Source of the DNA: Saprospiraceae bacterium
GTDB taxonomy: Bacteria > Bacteroidota > Bacteroidia > Chitinophagales > Saprospiraceae
NCBI GenBank assembly: GCA_016711125.1
Contig: JADJTQ010000002.1
Span: 1,309,867 to 1,373,866 of the forward strand
DNA: 64,000 nucleotides
Direction: 5' to 3'
Below are positions 56,433 to 64,000 of this stretch, piece after piece. A model generated the notes under the pieces. The model did not search any database and was not told the DNA's origin. It worked only from the letters and a program-made list of their open reading frames with translations. The stretch's first letter is position 1, and each line of letters begins with the position of its first letter. Position numbers and translations under genes: made by a program.

Positions 56433-58060
56433 ATGACCCGATTCAAATTTCATTGGATATTTTGCACGATACTTTCTCCATGGTTTTTGGTTGCTCAGGT
56501 AAATCTGACAACTTCAAACCTTCCAATTATTTATATAAACACCAATCAGCAAGAAATACCGGATGAGCCAAAAATAGCCGCCGATATGGGGATTATTTAT
56601 CAAGGATCGGGAAACTTAAATAGCGTAGATGATCCACGGAATCATTATGATGGAAAAATTGGAATCGAATTACGGGGATCTACCTCTCAGTGGTACGAAA
56701 AGAAGGCCTTTAGTATAGAAACACGCAATGCAGAGGAAGAGGACAATGATATTTCTCTATTTGAAATGCCGGTAGAAAGCGATTGGGTCCTAATTGCGCC
56801 TTTGAATGATAAATCAATCATGAGGGATGAGCTTGCTCATATCTACGCAGGAATGGTTTTACCCTGGTCTCCACGGTCACGATACGTCGAACTGATTTTA
56901 AATGGAGAGTATCAGGGAGTTTATTTGTTTTTGGAAAGTATCAAACGGGACAAAAACAGGGTGGACATCAATAATCTTAAACCCGATGAAGTAAGTGGAG
57001 ATGATTTAACCGGGGTTATTTATTGCGAATGGACAAATATGGACCTCCACCGGGTCAGGTTGGAGGTGATTGGCGGTCATCTTATCCTCCCACACCTGGT
57101 GCATGGCAAGAGACATGGTTTCAGTATAGAGACCCTAAAACTGATGAGATATCGCCCGAACAGGCTTCCTACATTCAGAACTACATAGGTGGCTTCGAAA
57201 ACATGCTCCAATCTGATAAATTTGCCGATGAATATCTTTCCTGGATTGATCTTGATAGCTGGGTAGATTATCTTCTGGTACAAGAGTTATGTAAAAATAG
57301 TGATGCCTACCGGCTGAGTGCCTACTTCTATAAACAGAAAGACAGTGATGGAGGAAAAATATTTATGGGTCCGGAATGGGACTTTAATATCGCCTTTGGT
57401 CTTGGAGACTATTGCGAAGGGGATTTATGGACGGGTTGGGTAAAAGACTATAATGAAGTTTGTCCCAATGATACCTGGTTAATTCATTTTTGGTGGGAAA
57501 GGTTATGGGGTGAAGAAAAGTTTCGCCAGCGAGTGGTTGAACGTTGGCAAGAGCACAGGATTTCTAAGTGGTCTGATGAAAAATTATTTGGTATTATTGA
57601 TTCCCTGATTAATGTTCTTGAGCTACCACAGGAGCGTAATTTTGATCGCTGGCCGGTTTTTGGAAAGTATGTTTGGCCCAATGCTTTTGTTGGAGATTCA
57701 TATGAGGAGGAAATTAGTTATTTACGCAACTGGTTTGTAAATCGCCTTCAATGGCTTGATGCAGAAATACCTTTATTAACATTAGCGAGTTTTGAGCTGG
57801 AGAAAGATAACAAAGTGCAAATTTTTCCCAATCCAACATCTCAACAGATTTATTTGCGACTCCCGGACTCAGCGGGAGAGAAATGGGTTTTCGAGATTTA
57901 TAATCTATCTGGGCAAAGCCTGTTTCGGAAATCTTTAGACCGTGAAGCAGATGCTTTTCCCATTGAATTGAAATCTCATGACCTTGCTCCAGGATTTTAC
58001 CTGTTGCACCTGATCGGTGAGAATGGATATCATACTGCCGAAAAATTTCGCATTGAGTAA
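56433..58060 (+). pseudogene. Secreted CotH-family protein with type IX sorting domain, one frameshift
   Basis: A signal peptide (ending LVAQ) leads into the CotH kinase-like domain with KIGIELRGSTSQWYEKKAFS, WVLIAPLNDKSIMRDELAH and YQGVYLFLESIKRDKNR. The frame is lost at the G4 run 57013-57016; one more G gives DDLTGGYLLRMDKYGPPPG and links to the remaining domain with FMGPEWDFNIAFGLGDYCEG. The C-terminus is a type IX sorting domain (VQIFPNPTSQQIYL ... APGFYLLHLIGENG). CotH proteins can be protein or polymer kinases. Repaired length is about 543 residues. The break is one base in a homopolymer. Confidence 0.85.
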
Positions 58061-58080
58061 TGACAATATCGATGATCCGA

Positions 58081-58914
58081 TTATTTTTCAGCCCTCTGAA
58101 CTGTATTTGACAAAACCCCCACTCCTTCCAATTCGATTTCAACAATATCTCCAGGTTGCATTGCTTGTGTACTCCCGGGCGTTCCGGTAAAGATAACATC
58201 TCCAGGAAACATGGTCACATAGTGGCTGATGTAGCTCACGATTTCATCTACCGAATAGATCAAGTCTTTACTTCGCTCTGATTGCACAACCTTACCATTA
58301 AGTCGGGTTTGCAATAGTAGATTATTATAATCTAAGCCCGTGACGATCGCCGGCCCCATGGGGCCAAAGGTATCCGATCCTTTGGCTCTTAACCACTGGA
58401 GGTCTATTTTTTGCCAGTTCCGTTCACTGACATCATTTCCAGCAGTCACTCCAAAAATATAATCTGGTGCATCGGCTACCGAGATTTTGCTTGCTATTTT
58501 TCCAATAACCACCACAAGCTCGCCTTCATAATGTAAATCGGTGGCATCGGAAGGCATCAGGATCGGTGCCTGATGAGCAATGATGCAGGTAGGATATTTG
58601 GCAAAAAGACCCATGTGATCCGGTATGGGCCGGTCACCAATGTGACTGCGATAATTAAGCCCTACCGCCAGTACCTTGGAGGGACTGCATGGAGCCAACA
58701 AATTGACCCTGGACAATGCTACGGTGCTACCCGTCTTCACTGGAGCAGAGAATAGGTCACCTTGCAATTCTTCAATCGATTCACCCTTCAGGATGCCATA
58801 TGATTCCTTCCCTTCCAGCTCGTAACGCACAAACTTCAAAATATCTTTCTGTGCGATCGCCAGGTTTGGCAACAAGATTAGGCAATATAAAATGGAGCTA
58901 AGGGAAAGATTCAT
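58081..58914 (-). CDS. Fumarylacetoacetate hydrolase family protein with signal peptide
   Basis: From the ATG at 58914 the protein has 277 residues. It begins with a clear signal peptide (MNLSLSSILYCLILLPNLAIAQ as residues 1-22, given here in two parts: n-region to ILYC, then hydrophobic core to IAQ). The FAH fold follows: VLAVGLNYRSHIG, DLHYEGELVVVIGK (the ExE metal site), FGVTAGNDVSERNWQ and GDVIFTGTPGSTQAMQPGD. FAH-family enzymes cleave C-C bonds in acylpyruvates and aromatic catabolites, and are usually cytoplasmic. Export here is unusual. It is on the opposite strand from its neighbours, convergent with cotH. Confidence 0.85.
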   Translation of the reverse strand: MNLSLSSILYCLILLPNLAIAQKDILKFVRYELEGKESYGILKGESIEELQGDLFSAPVKTGSTVALSRVNLLAPCSPSKVLAVGLNYRSHIGDRPIPDHMGLFAKYPTCIIAHQAPILMPSDATDLHYEGELVVVIGKIASKISVADAPDYIFGVTAGNDVSERNWQKIDLQWLRAKGSDTFGPMGPAIVTGLDYNNLLLQTRLNGKVVQSERSKDLIYSVDEIVSYISHYVTMFPGDVIFTGTPGSTQAMQPGDIVEIELEGVGVLSNTVQRAEK

Positions 58915-59062
58915 AGAATTGAATTTTAAAGGGATTTCGTCACAATCATTCGAAATAATAAGATGAAACAGCGTCACCGGGTATCAGTAATGCCATCGTC
59001 AAGTAAGTTATATCAATTTTGACTAACTTCCCTTATCTTCAATTATCAATAATTCCTAAGAA

Positions 59063-60274
59063 ATGGCCAATTCTAAAATGCTCCCCATACTTGTTTTGCT
59101 GTTCACTATTTGTAACAAGGATTTTGTGATAGCTCAAATGACTGACGCCAAACAAAAGGAACGCTTTATCCAGATGTCTGAGCGATCAGAAAAAGAAGGA
59201 CTCGCGGAACCATTTAAAGGCATAACGACCAATGGTGATATTGTAGAAGGTCTTTTCGAGATTCGCTCAACCGGCGTCTCCACAGATCTGGTCCGTAAAG
59301 CAGCCACTAACTTTTTAAATAATCTAAATCCTGACCAACGGGCAAAGACAAAATTTACCATCGATGACCCCGAATGGCATAAATGGATGAACCAGCACTT
59401 TTATGTACGACAAGGCGTGGGATTCTTCGAAATGTCTGAAAAACAGCGACAGGCTGCTTTTGATTTAATCAAAGCCTCACTCAGCGCAAAAGGGCTGAAA
59501 CTCACCCGGGATATCATGAAGTTAAACCATACCCTTGGTGAACTTAATAATAACAATTTTCAAGAGTATGGTGAGTGGTTATATCATATCACCATAATGG
59601 GTGAGCCATCGGCAATAGAACAGTGGGGTTGGCAACTTGATGGTCACCATGTCATTATCAATTATTTTGTTCTTGGGGATCAAGTGGTGATGACTCCTTT
59701 ATTTGTGGGCTCCGAACCGGTGATTGCACAATCTGGCAAGTACGAAGGCACAGCGATTCTTCAGGTCGAACAAGATGCAGGCTTAAAAATGCTTCTATCG
59801 TTAAACCAGGAACAGCAAGGAGCAGCCATCATTGAAACATCAAAGGAAGGGAATAACAATTTGACAGAAGCCTTTCGAGACAACGTAATATTAGATTATG
59901 CGGGAGTAAAAGCCAGCTCGTTGTCTGACTCTCAGAGAGAGCAATTGCTTTATTTAATCCAATTGTATGTTGACAATATGGATGAGGGTCACGCAAAAAT
60001 AAAAATGGAAGAGGTCGTGGGTCATATCGATGAGACTTATTTTGCCTGGATTGGCGGTGTCGATGATCAATCGGCTTACTATTACCGTATTCAGAGTCCC
60101 GTGATCCTGATCGAATTTGATCATCAGAAATTGGTAGGGATTCGGCATTTACATCCCGATGATAAATCGCCCAACCGCCAGCATATTCACGTTGTCGTGC
60201 GCACTCCCAACGGCAATGACTATGGCAAGGATCTTTTGCGACAGCACTATGAAAAACATCCGCATGATCACTGA
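59063..60274 (+). CDS. Exported DUF3500 protein
   Basis: The 403-residue protein has a signal peptide (to about residue 25, DFVIAQ) and the DUF3500 domain over nearly its full length: NFLNNLNPDQRAKTKF, WMNQHFYVRQGVGFFEMSE, WGWQLDGHHVIINYFVLGDQ and HPDDKSPNRQHIHVVVRTPN. The domain is often found with secreted hydrolases, but has no proven activity; the conserved His-rich segments suggest metal binding. It is 5 bases upstream of the cellulase-like gene, so the two are likely co-transcribed, and divergent from the FAH gene. Confidence 0.85.
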   Translation: MANSKMLPILVLLFTICNKDFVIAQMTDAKQKERFIQMSERSEKEGLAEPFKGITTNGDIVEGLFEIRSTGVSTDLVRKAATNFLNNLNPDQRAKTKFTIDDPEWHKWMNQHFYVRQGVGFFEMSEKQRQAAFDLIKASLSAKGLKLTRDIMKLNHTLGELNNNNFQEYGEWLYHITIMGEPSAIEQWGWQLDGHHVIINYFVLGDQVVMTPLFVGSEPVIAQSGKYEGTAILQVEQDAGLKMLLSLNQEQQGAAIIETSKEGNNNLTEAFRDNVILDYAGVKASSLSDSQREQLLYLIQLYVDNMDEGHAKIKMEEVVGHIDETYFAWIGGVDDQSAYYYRIQSPVILIEFDHQKLVGIRHLHPDDKSPNRQHIHVVVRTPNGNDYGKDLLRQHYEKHPHDH

Positions 60275-60279
60275 TCAAA

Positions 60280-61515
60280 ATGGAAAGAAGAACATTTATA
60301 AAATTAACAGGAACTTCAACGGCACTAGCCGCAAGATTATTGACTAACACCAAGCCTGACACTAATCTCCGATTAAATAAAAAAACAAACGAGCCTGTCA
60401 GAATCAGACCACTGGCTATTACCATGTGGGAGTTTTCGTGGCTGGAAAGACGTTGGCCGGGAGCAGGATATGAAGATTGGGACAAAGCACTGTCGGAATT
60501 AGTAGATCGAGGTTATGATGCAGTGCGTATTGATGCTTTTCCGCATCTTGTTGCAGACGATCCGAAAAGGAAACGAAGATTAAGTCCGCATTGGGATAAC
60601 CAGTGCTGGGGCAGCCCCTATTATACCGAAGTGCAGGTGCAGCCGGCACTTAATAATTTCATTAGAAAATGCAGGGAGTATCGTATTAAAGTTGCCTTGT
60701 CTACCTGGTGGAGAGAGGACAGCGAAAAACTGTCAACAACGATTAAATCCGCCCGGGAATTGGGGCTAATTTGGAAGAAAACACTGGACTCGATTAATGA
60801 GGCAGGGCTTTTAGATAATATTATTTATGTCGATTTATCTAATGAATATTCAATTGAAATCTGGACACCTTATTTACCTAAAAATACGGCAAGAAATTCC
60901 GATCTGGCGGTGCAGTATATGCATGAGAGTATCGATGTGCTGAAGGAAACCTATCCGGACATCCCTTTCTGTTTCTCAATTACCACTGAATTTGAAAAAT
61001 GGAAAACAGAAGATATATCAAGACAAGACTTGTTGGAGCTCCATATATGGATAGCCAATTCATCTGAATTTAATGACGAAGTGGGGTATCATTTTCAACG
61101 ATTTGGCAACGATGATTATAAAAATTTGCAATTAAATGCATTATCGGTCTACAGGAATCGGGAAAATTACTGGCTTGACAAATTAAGCGAGAAAATACAA
61201 TTATCCATCAAGTGGTCCCAAAAAGCACAACTCCCAATAATTACAACCGAATGTTGGGGGCCGATAGATTATAAAGATATGCCGTTGCTGGATTGGGAAT
61301 GGGTGAAGGAAGCCTGTGAATATGGTACCATACAGGCAGCCCAATCGGGTCGTTGGATCGCTATCGCAACCAGTAATTTTTGCGGACCTCAGTTTGTTGG
61401 GATGTGGAGTGATATTGAATGGCATAAGCGATTGACAAAAATTATTCACGACGCACCGATTGCTGATGATTTACTTAGGGGGAAATTGGCAGGGAGAATT
61501 GATAAATTGCAATAA
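60280..61515 (+). CDS. Cellulase-like glycoside hydrolase with twin-basic (Tat-like) leader
   Basis: The 411-residue protein begins MERRTFIKLTGTSTALAARL, a Tat-type leader with twin Arg and a Thr/Ala-rich core. The body is a TIM barrel of the GH-A type: ITMWEFSWLERRWPGAGY, DWDKALSELVDRGYDAVRID, ALSTWWREDSEKL, then VDLSNEYS with the Asn-Glu pair expected for the acid/base and TTECWG with the expected nucleophile Glu. It belongs near the sugar-binding cellulase-like group. Substrate is unknown. It pairs with the DUF3500 gene (5-base gap). Confidence 0.78.
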   Translation: MERRTFIKLTGTSTALAARLLTNTKPDTNLRLNKKTNEPVRIRPLAITMWEFSWLERRWPGAGYEDWDKALSELVDRGYDAVRIDAFPHLVADDPKRKRRLSPHWDNQCWGSPYYTEVQVQPALNNFIRKCREYRIKVALSTWWREDSEKLSTTIKSARELGLIWKKTLDSINEAGLLDNIIYVDLSNEYSIEIWTPYLPKNTARNSDLAVQYMHESIDVLKETYPDIPFCFSITTEFEKWKTEDISRQDLLELHIWIANSSEFNDEVGYHFQRFGNDDYKNLQLNALSVYRNRENYWLDKLSEKIQLSIKWSQKAQLPIITTECWGPIDYKDMPLLDWEWVKEACEYGTIQAAQSGRWIAIATSNFCGPQFVGMWSDIEWHKRLTKIIHDAPIADDLLRGKLAGRIDKLQ

Positions 61516-61538
61516 AGAAGTTTCGCTTTAGCTTTATC

Positions 61539-62330
61539 TCAACGGACTTCCTTTACGTACCTCATCACATTAATAAAAGTGTCTGTCCAAATCTGATTTT
61601 TATTTTCAGCTAGATAAGTGAGGAGTTCCCGATGCGCTTTCGTTGACACATTAAGATAGCCCCCTCCAACACTATGAAACATAAAAACAGCCATAGTCCC
61701 TTTCTCCTCCGCTTTTTTAACATATTTAATCAGATCTTCACCACTCGGGTCGACTACGCCCCAACTGGGCACAAAATGCAAATCCATTTTGTCGATTGAT
61801 TCTGCCATAGGACCATCACTTCTTGCTGCATAGAAGAGAGACCGGATTGAATCAATAAATATCTGCCCGCCCACCTTAAAATCTGAACAGGTATACGCAT
61901 AGGTCCGATCTTGTTTTCCATCTATGGCAGTGAGCAAGGTGTTAGCAGTGTACAGTTCATTTTTGATTTGAGATATTGAATAGGTTCGAAAATCATATTC
62001 AGGTTTTACCCATTCAAATCTTGCACCATCACAAGGATGAAAAAGCGAATGATTTCCTAATTCATGACCACTTGTTGAAAGTGCTCTCCATTCTCCCAGC
62101 CGGCGATGTAATGAGGGAGAAGAACCGGTGCAGTAAAAAGTGCCTTTTATTCCAAATGAATCCAGTGCAGGAGCAGCGACATCCAGATGGCTGTCTAGTC
62201 CATCATCATAGGTGAGGCACACTGCCGCCTGATAGTTGCCAGGCTATTGGAAAGTTGTCAGATCCTTTTGGCAAACACCTTGTGTCAAAAAGAGGAAGAC
62301 CAGAATGAATGGAGTAAAAATCAGTTTCAT
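61539..62330 (-). pseudogene. Polysaccharide deacetylase (NodB domain) with in-frame TAG at codon 29
   Basis: The ATG at 62330 gives a signal peptide (ending QGVCQ) and then KDLTTFQ before a TAG at 62246-62244; the same frame continues PGNYQAAVCLTYDDGLDSHL to the stop at 61539. TAG replaces the tryptophan usual in WPxxxxAAVxLTxDDG, so a single G-to-A change of TGG explains it. The NodB motifs are intact: TYDDG with both Asp, and HELGNHSLFHPC with H-x3-H for zinc. The family removes acetyl groups from N-acetylated polysaccharides. The downstream frame alone (from 62222) would lack export and the first strand. Confidence 0.82.
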
Positions 62331-62465
62331 TGACCTATAGATAAGCTTGAAACTACAGTTACACTTATAATATTCTCCTGGAAAGCTAAGAGATAGTGTT
62401 TAGAACACAAGGGGATGAAAAGGTAACATCAGTCATGGCGAAAGCTGAATTTGGGATTCCAGCAT

Positions 62466-62496
62466 AAGGATTTGGAACCATAGTGTAAGTCGTTTC
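62466..62496 (+). repeat. Upstream block shared with the next adhesin gene (copy 1)
   Basis: A block beginning AAGGATTTGGAACCATAG, 34 bases before the first adhesin ATG, recurs at 63633-63663 as AAGGATCTGGAACTATAG before the second. About five mismatches in 31 bases. A TAATTTTG promoter-like core at 62510-62517 follows in copy 1. Confidence 0.55.
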
Positions 62497-62529
62497 AGAC
62501 TTTCGTTGGTAATTTTGGGGAAATACTGA

Positions 62530-63582
62530 ATGAATATGAAATGGCAGGTTGTGATCATCTTTTTTGGATGTATTTCCAATGCAATTCTCGGCCAAAAGGA
62601 GTTGGGCCTTCAGGTCGATGAAAATCGAACGGTACTTTTTGGTGCAGACACCATTGGAACAGGCTATAAATTTATGTGGATACCTGATAAAGGTGCTTTA
62701 AGGGCCGGATCTGTTGATGGATCTAAGTGGAACTATGGAAATATTGGTTACTATTCTACAGCACTTGGAGCTGGGACTGAGGCCACCAACGCCGCTTGCA
62801 CTGCGATAGGATGGTTTAATAAGGCAAGTGGGTCTTATGCAACTGCTCTTGGAACAGGTACCATAGCTGCCAGTCTTGCCTCAACTGCAGTGGGAGTAGG
62901 CAACCTAACCGGAGGTGATCCGATCAACTGGATAGGGACCGATCCCCTATTTCAGGTCGGAAACGGGTGGCCTACAACCATTCGAAGTGATGCTTTAACG
63001 ATCCTTAAGAATGGTCAGGTGCATATTCCACATGGTTTAGATGCTTCACTGAGCAGTCATGGATACCTAATGCTGGGCAATCCATTAGCAGGAAATATCA
63101 TCATCGATGATAATGAAATCATGGCCCGAAGCAATGGGCAGGTAGCCAACCTTTTCCTCAACCATGATGGAGGTAATCTCTATCTGGGCGGCAATGTCTT
63201 TCTGGAAATCACTCCCAATGGCGATCGGGCAAATTTACAGCTTGATATAAATACGGGTCAGATCTATTGGGAGAATTCGTCCCGACGATTCAAAGAGAAT
63301 ATCAGTACTCTCCAGGATGACTGGACCAAGATTCTGAACATCCGCCCGGTAAAATATACGCGACCAGGACTGGATGATTATTGGGAATACGGATATATCG
63401 CTGAGGAGATTGACTCGATCGGACTAAGCAATCTCGTGACCTATGATACGACCGGTCTGCCCAATAATGTCAATTATGAGAAAATGGTGTTGTACCTCAC
63501 CGAAATGATCAAATTGCAACAAGAAAGACTGGATCGACAACAATTTCAAATCGATGAATTGATCGGTAAACTTGAGAATTGA
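62530..63582 (+). CDS. Adhesin-like protein with YadA-type head repeats and C-terminal S74 chaperone domain
   Basis: The 350-residue protein has a signal peptide (ending AILGQ) and the lead KELGLQVDENRTVLFGADT. Residues 70-130 hold YadA/Hia head-like repeats (STALGAGTEATNAACTAIGW, ASGSYATALGTGTIAAS). The C-terminal ~100 residues form an intramolecular chaperone (peptidase S74) domain, with SRRFKENISTLQDDW, WEYGYIAEEIDSIGLSNLV and a closing coiled coil from about 325. In phage tailspikes this domain trimerises and then cleaves itself off. The family in Bacteroidota is common but of unknown role. The next gene is a paralogue. Confidence 0.85.
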   Translation: MNMKWQVVIIFFGCISNAILGQKELGLQVDENRTVLFGADTIGTGYKFMWIPDKGALRAGSVDGSKWNYGNIGYYSTALGAGTEATNAACTAIGWFNKASGSYATALGTGTIAASLASTAVGVGNLTGGDPINWIGTDPLFQVGNGWPTTIRSDALTILKNGQVHIPHGLDASLSSHGYLMLGNPLAGNIIIDDNEIMARSNGQVANLFLNHDGGNLYLGGNVFLEITPNGDRANLQLDINTGQIYWENSSRRFKENISTLQDDWTKILNIRPVKYTRPGLDDYWEYGYIAEEIDSIGLSNLVTYDTTGLPNNVNYEKMVLYLTEMIKLQQERLDRQQFQIDELIGKLEN

Positions 63583-63632
63583 ATAATCAAAACTGGGGTA
63601 CTAAACTCAAGACAGCAATGGAACTATTTTTT

Positions 63633-63663
63633 AAGGATCTGGAACTATAGCGTAAGCCATTCC
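63633..63663 (+). repeat. Upstream block shared with the preceding adhesin gene (copy 2)
   Basis: The second copy lies 44 bases before the ATG at 63708. See the copy at 62466-62496. Conservation of a non-coding block with the paralogous genes implies that the gene and its control region were duplicated together. Confidence 0.55.
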
Positions 63664-63707
63664 TCTCGATTACTAGCAACTTTGTATTGCACAAAATAGA
63701 TTGTAAA

Positions 63708-64000
63708 ATGAAAAATTATATTTTCCTGTTTTTGCTTGTTACTACTTTTTGTCAGGCGCTTTCGCAGAACCCCATCGGTTTGCAGGTTGATTCGAGCCAG
63801 ACAGTGCTTTTTGGTAATGATACCATGTGTTGTGGTCCGAAAATGATGTGGCTTCCCTCCAAGAAGGCGATGTTGGTCGGTGAAATGCTTTGGCCTTATG
63901 ATTCGATTGGTCTATTTTCGATGAGCGCAGGCAGGTCCATGGCGTCGGGTATGCTGTCAGCTTCTTTTGGACAGTCACAAGCCATAGGTGCTTACTCCTT
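63708..64000 (+). CDS. Adhesin-like protein, paralogue of the preceding gene (partial at window end)
   Basis: The frame opens at the ATG at 63708 and is open to the end of the window (97 codons). A signal peptide ends in ALSQ. The lead NPIGLQVDSSQTVLFGNDT aligns with ELGLQVDENRTVLFGADT of the preceding gene, and SMSAGRSMASGMLSASFGQS begins the same kind of head repeats. An S74 chaperone domain is expected beyond the window but cannot be seen. Confidence 0.8.
   Translation, partial: MKNYIFLFLLVTTFCQALSQNPIGLQVDSSQTVLFGNDTMCCGPKMMWLPSKKAMLVGEMLWPYDSIGLFSMSAGRSMASGMLSASFGQSQAIGAYS

Noticed and set aside
57023..57188. Two overlapping CotH genes
   Set aside because: The overlap is produced by loss of one G at 57013-57016; the halves are complementary parts of one domain.
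7417..62246. TAG recoded as a sense codon in this organism
   Set aside because: TAG is the natural stop of uxs, obgE, parE, the gamma carbonic anhydrase gene, nqrB, pnuC, the sugar isomerase gene and flotillin in this window, so the two internal TAGs are not explained by a code change.
54195..62330. Classical polysaccharide utilisation locus
   Set aside because: No SusC/SusD-like pair, sensor or sigma factor is present among these genes.

Overview
This 64 kb window looks like chromosomal DNA of a Gram-negative Bacteroidota, most likely of the Saprospiraceae type (family-level placement is an inference). Signs are type IX secretion C-terminal sorting domains (YPNP/FPNP motifs), a PorP/SprF-OmpA pair, Kdo and heptose genes for LPS, a six-gene Na+-NQR operon, and repeated promoter cores of the Bacteroidota type TAnnTTTG. 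No rRNA, tRNA, insertion sequence, prophage or CRISPR array was recognised.

Layout: 0-5 kb (minus strand) a partial secreted type IX cargo protein, then an outer-membrane-like protein, waaA and hldA in one operon. 5-10 kb: UDP-xylose synthase, dTDP-glucose dehydratase and a long SLBB polysaccharide export protein interrupted by an in-frame TAG. 10-27 kb: mostly housekeeping (rlmB, a TraB/GumN lipoprotein, a five-copy ~130 bp tandem repeat, gamma carbonic anhydrase, EamA transporter, NfeD-flotillin pair, prs, rplY, an omega-amidase, NlpC/P60, adk, obgE, cvpA, parE, lon). 27-36 kb: metF, an M14 peptidase, a DUF2279 protein, PorP/SprF with an OmpA-DUF1573 fusion, pnuC. 36.9-43.2 kb: nqrABCDEF. 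43-52 kb: metG, lnt, a CDGSH protein, an FMN-dependent glutamate-synthase-like protein, an amidohydrolase and a sugar isomerase-like TIM barrel. 53-54 kb: an Xre/RES toxin-antitoxin pair. 54-62 kb: an accessory cluster of exported proteins (melibiase-like hydrolase, CotH protein with a type IX tail, exported FAH-family enzyme, DUF3500 protein, Tat-exported cellulase-like protein, polysaccharide deacetylase). 62.5 kb to the end: two tandem adhesin-like proteins, the first carrying a C-terminal S74 chaperone domain, the second cut by the window edge.

The most important quality signal is that ten conserved genes (EamA, flotillin, parE, a carboxypeptidase-regulatory-like gene, M14, nqrE, nqrF, lnt, the glutamate-synthase-like gene, cotH) are split by about 18 small indels, nearly all one-base changes and mostly in or next to homopolymer runs, while the protein on both sides of each break stays well conserved. 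Several are normally essential or core genes. Uncorrected sequencing error is therefore a better explanation than mass gene decay. Two further genes have an in-frame TAG just after the signal peptide, and RfbB lacks its catalytic lysine by a one-base change. These genes are listed over their full extent as pseudogene, with the likely artefact stated.

The strongest candidates for new biology are the exported glycan/aromatic cluster at 54-62 kb, the tandem hairpin repeat at 11.7-12.2 kb, the membrane-anchored N-terminal extension of NqrA, the OmpA-DUF1573 fusion beside PorP, and the tandem adhesins with a duplicated upstream block.
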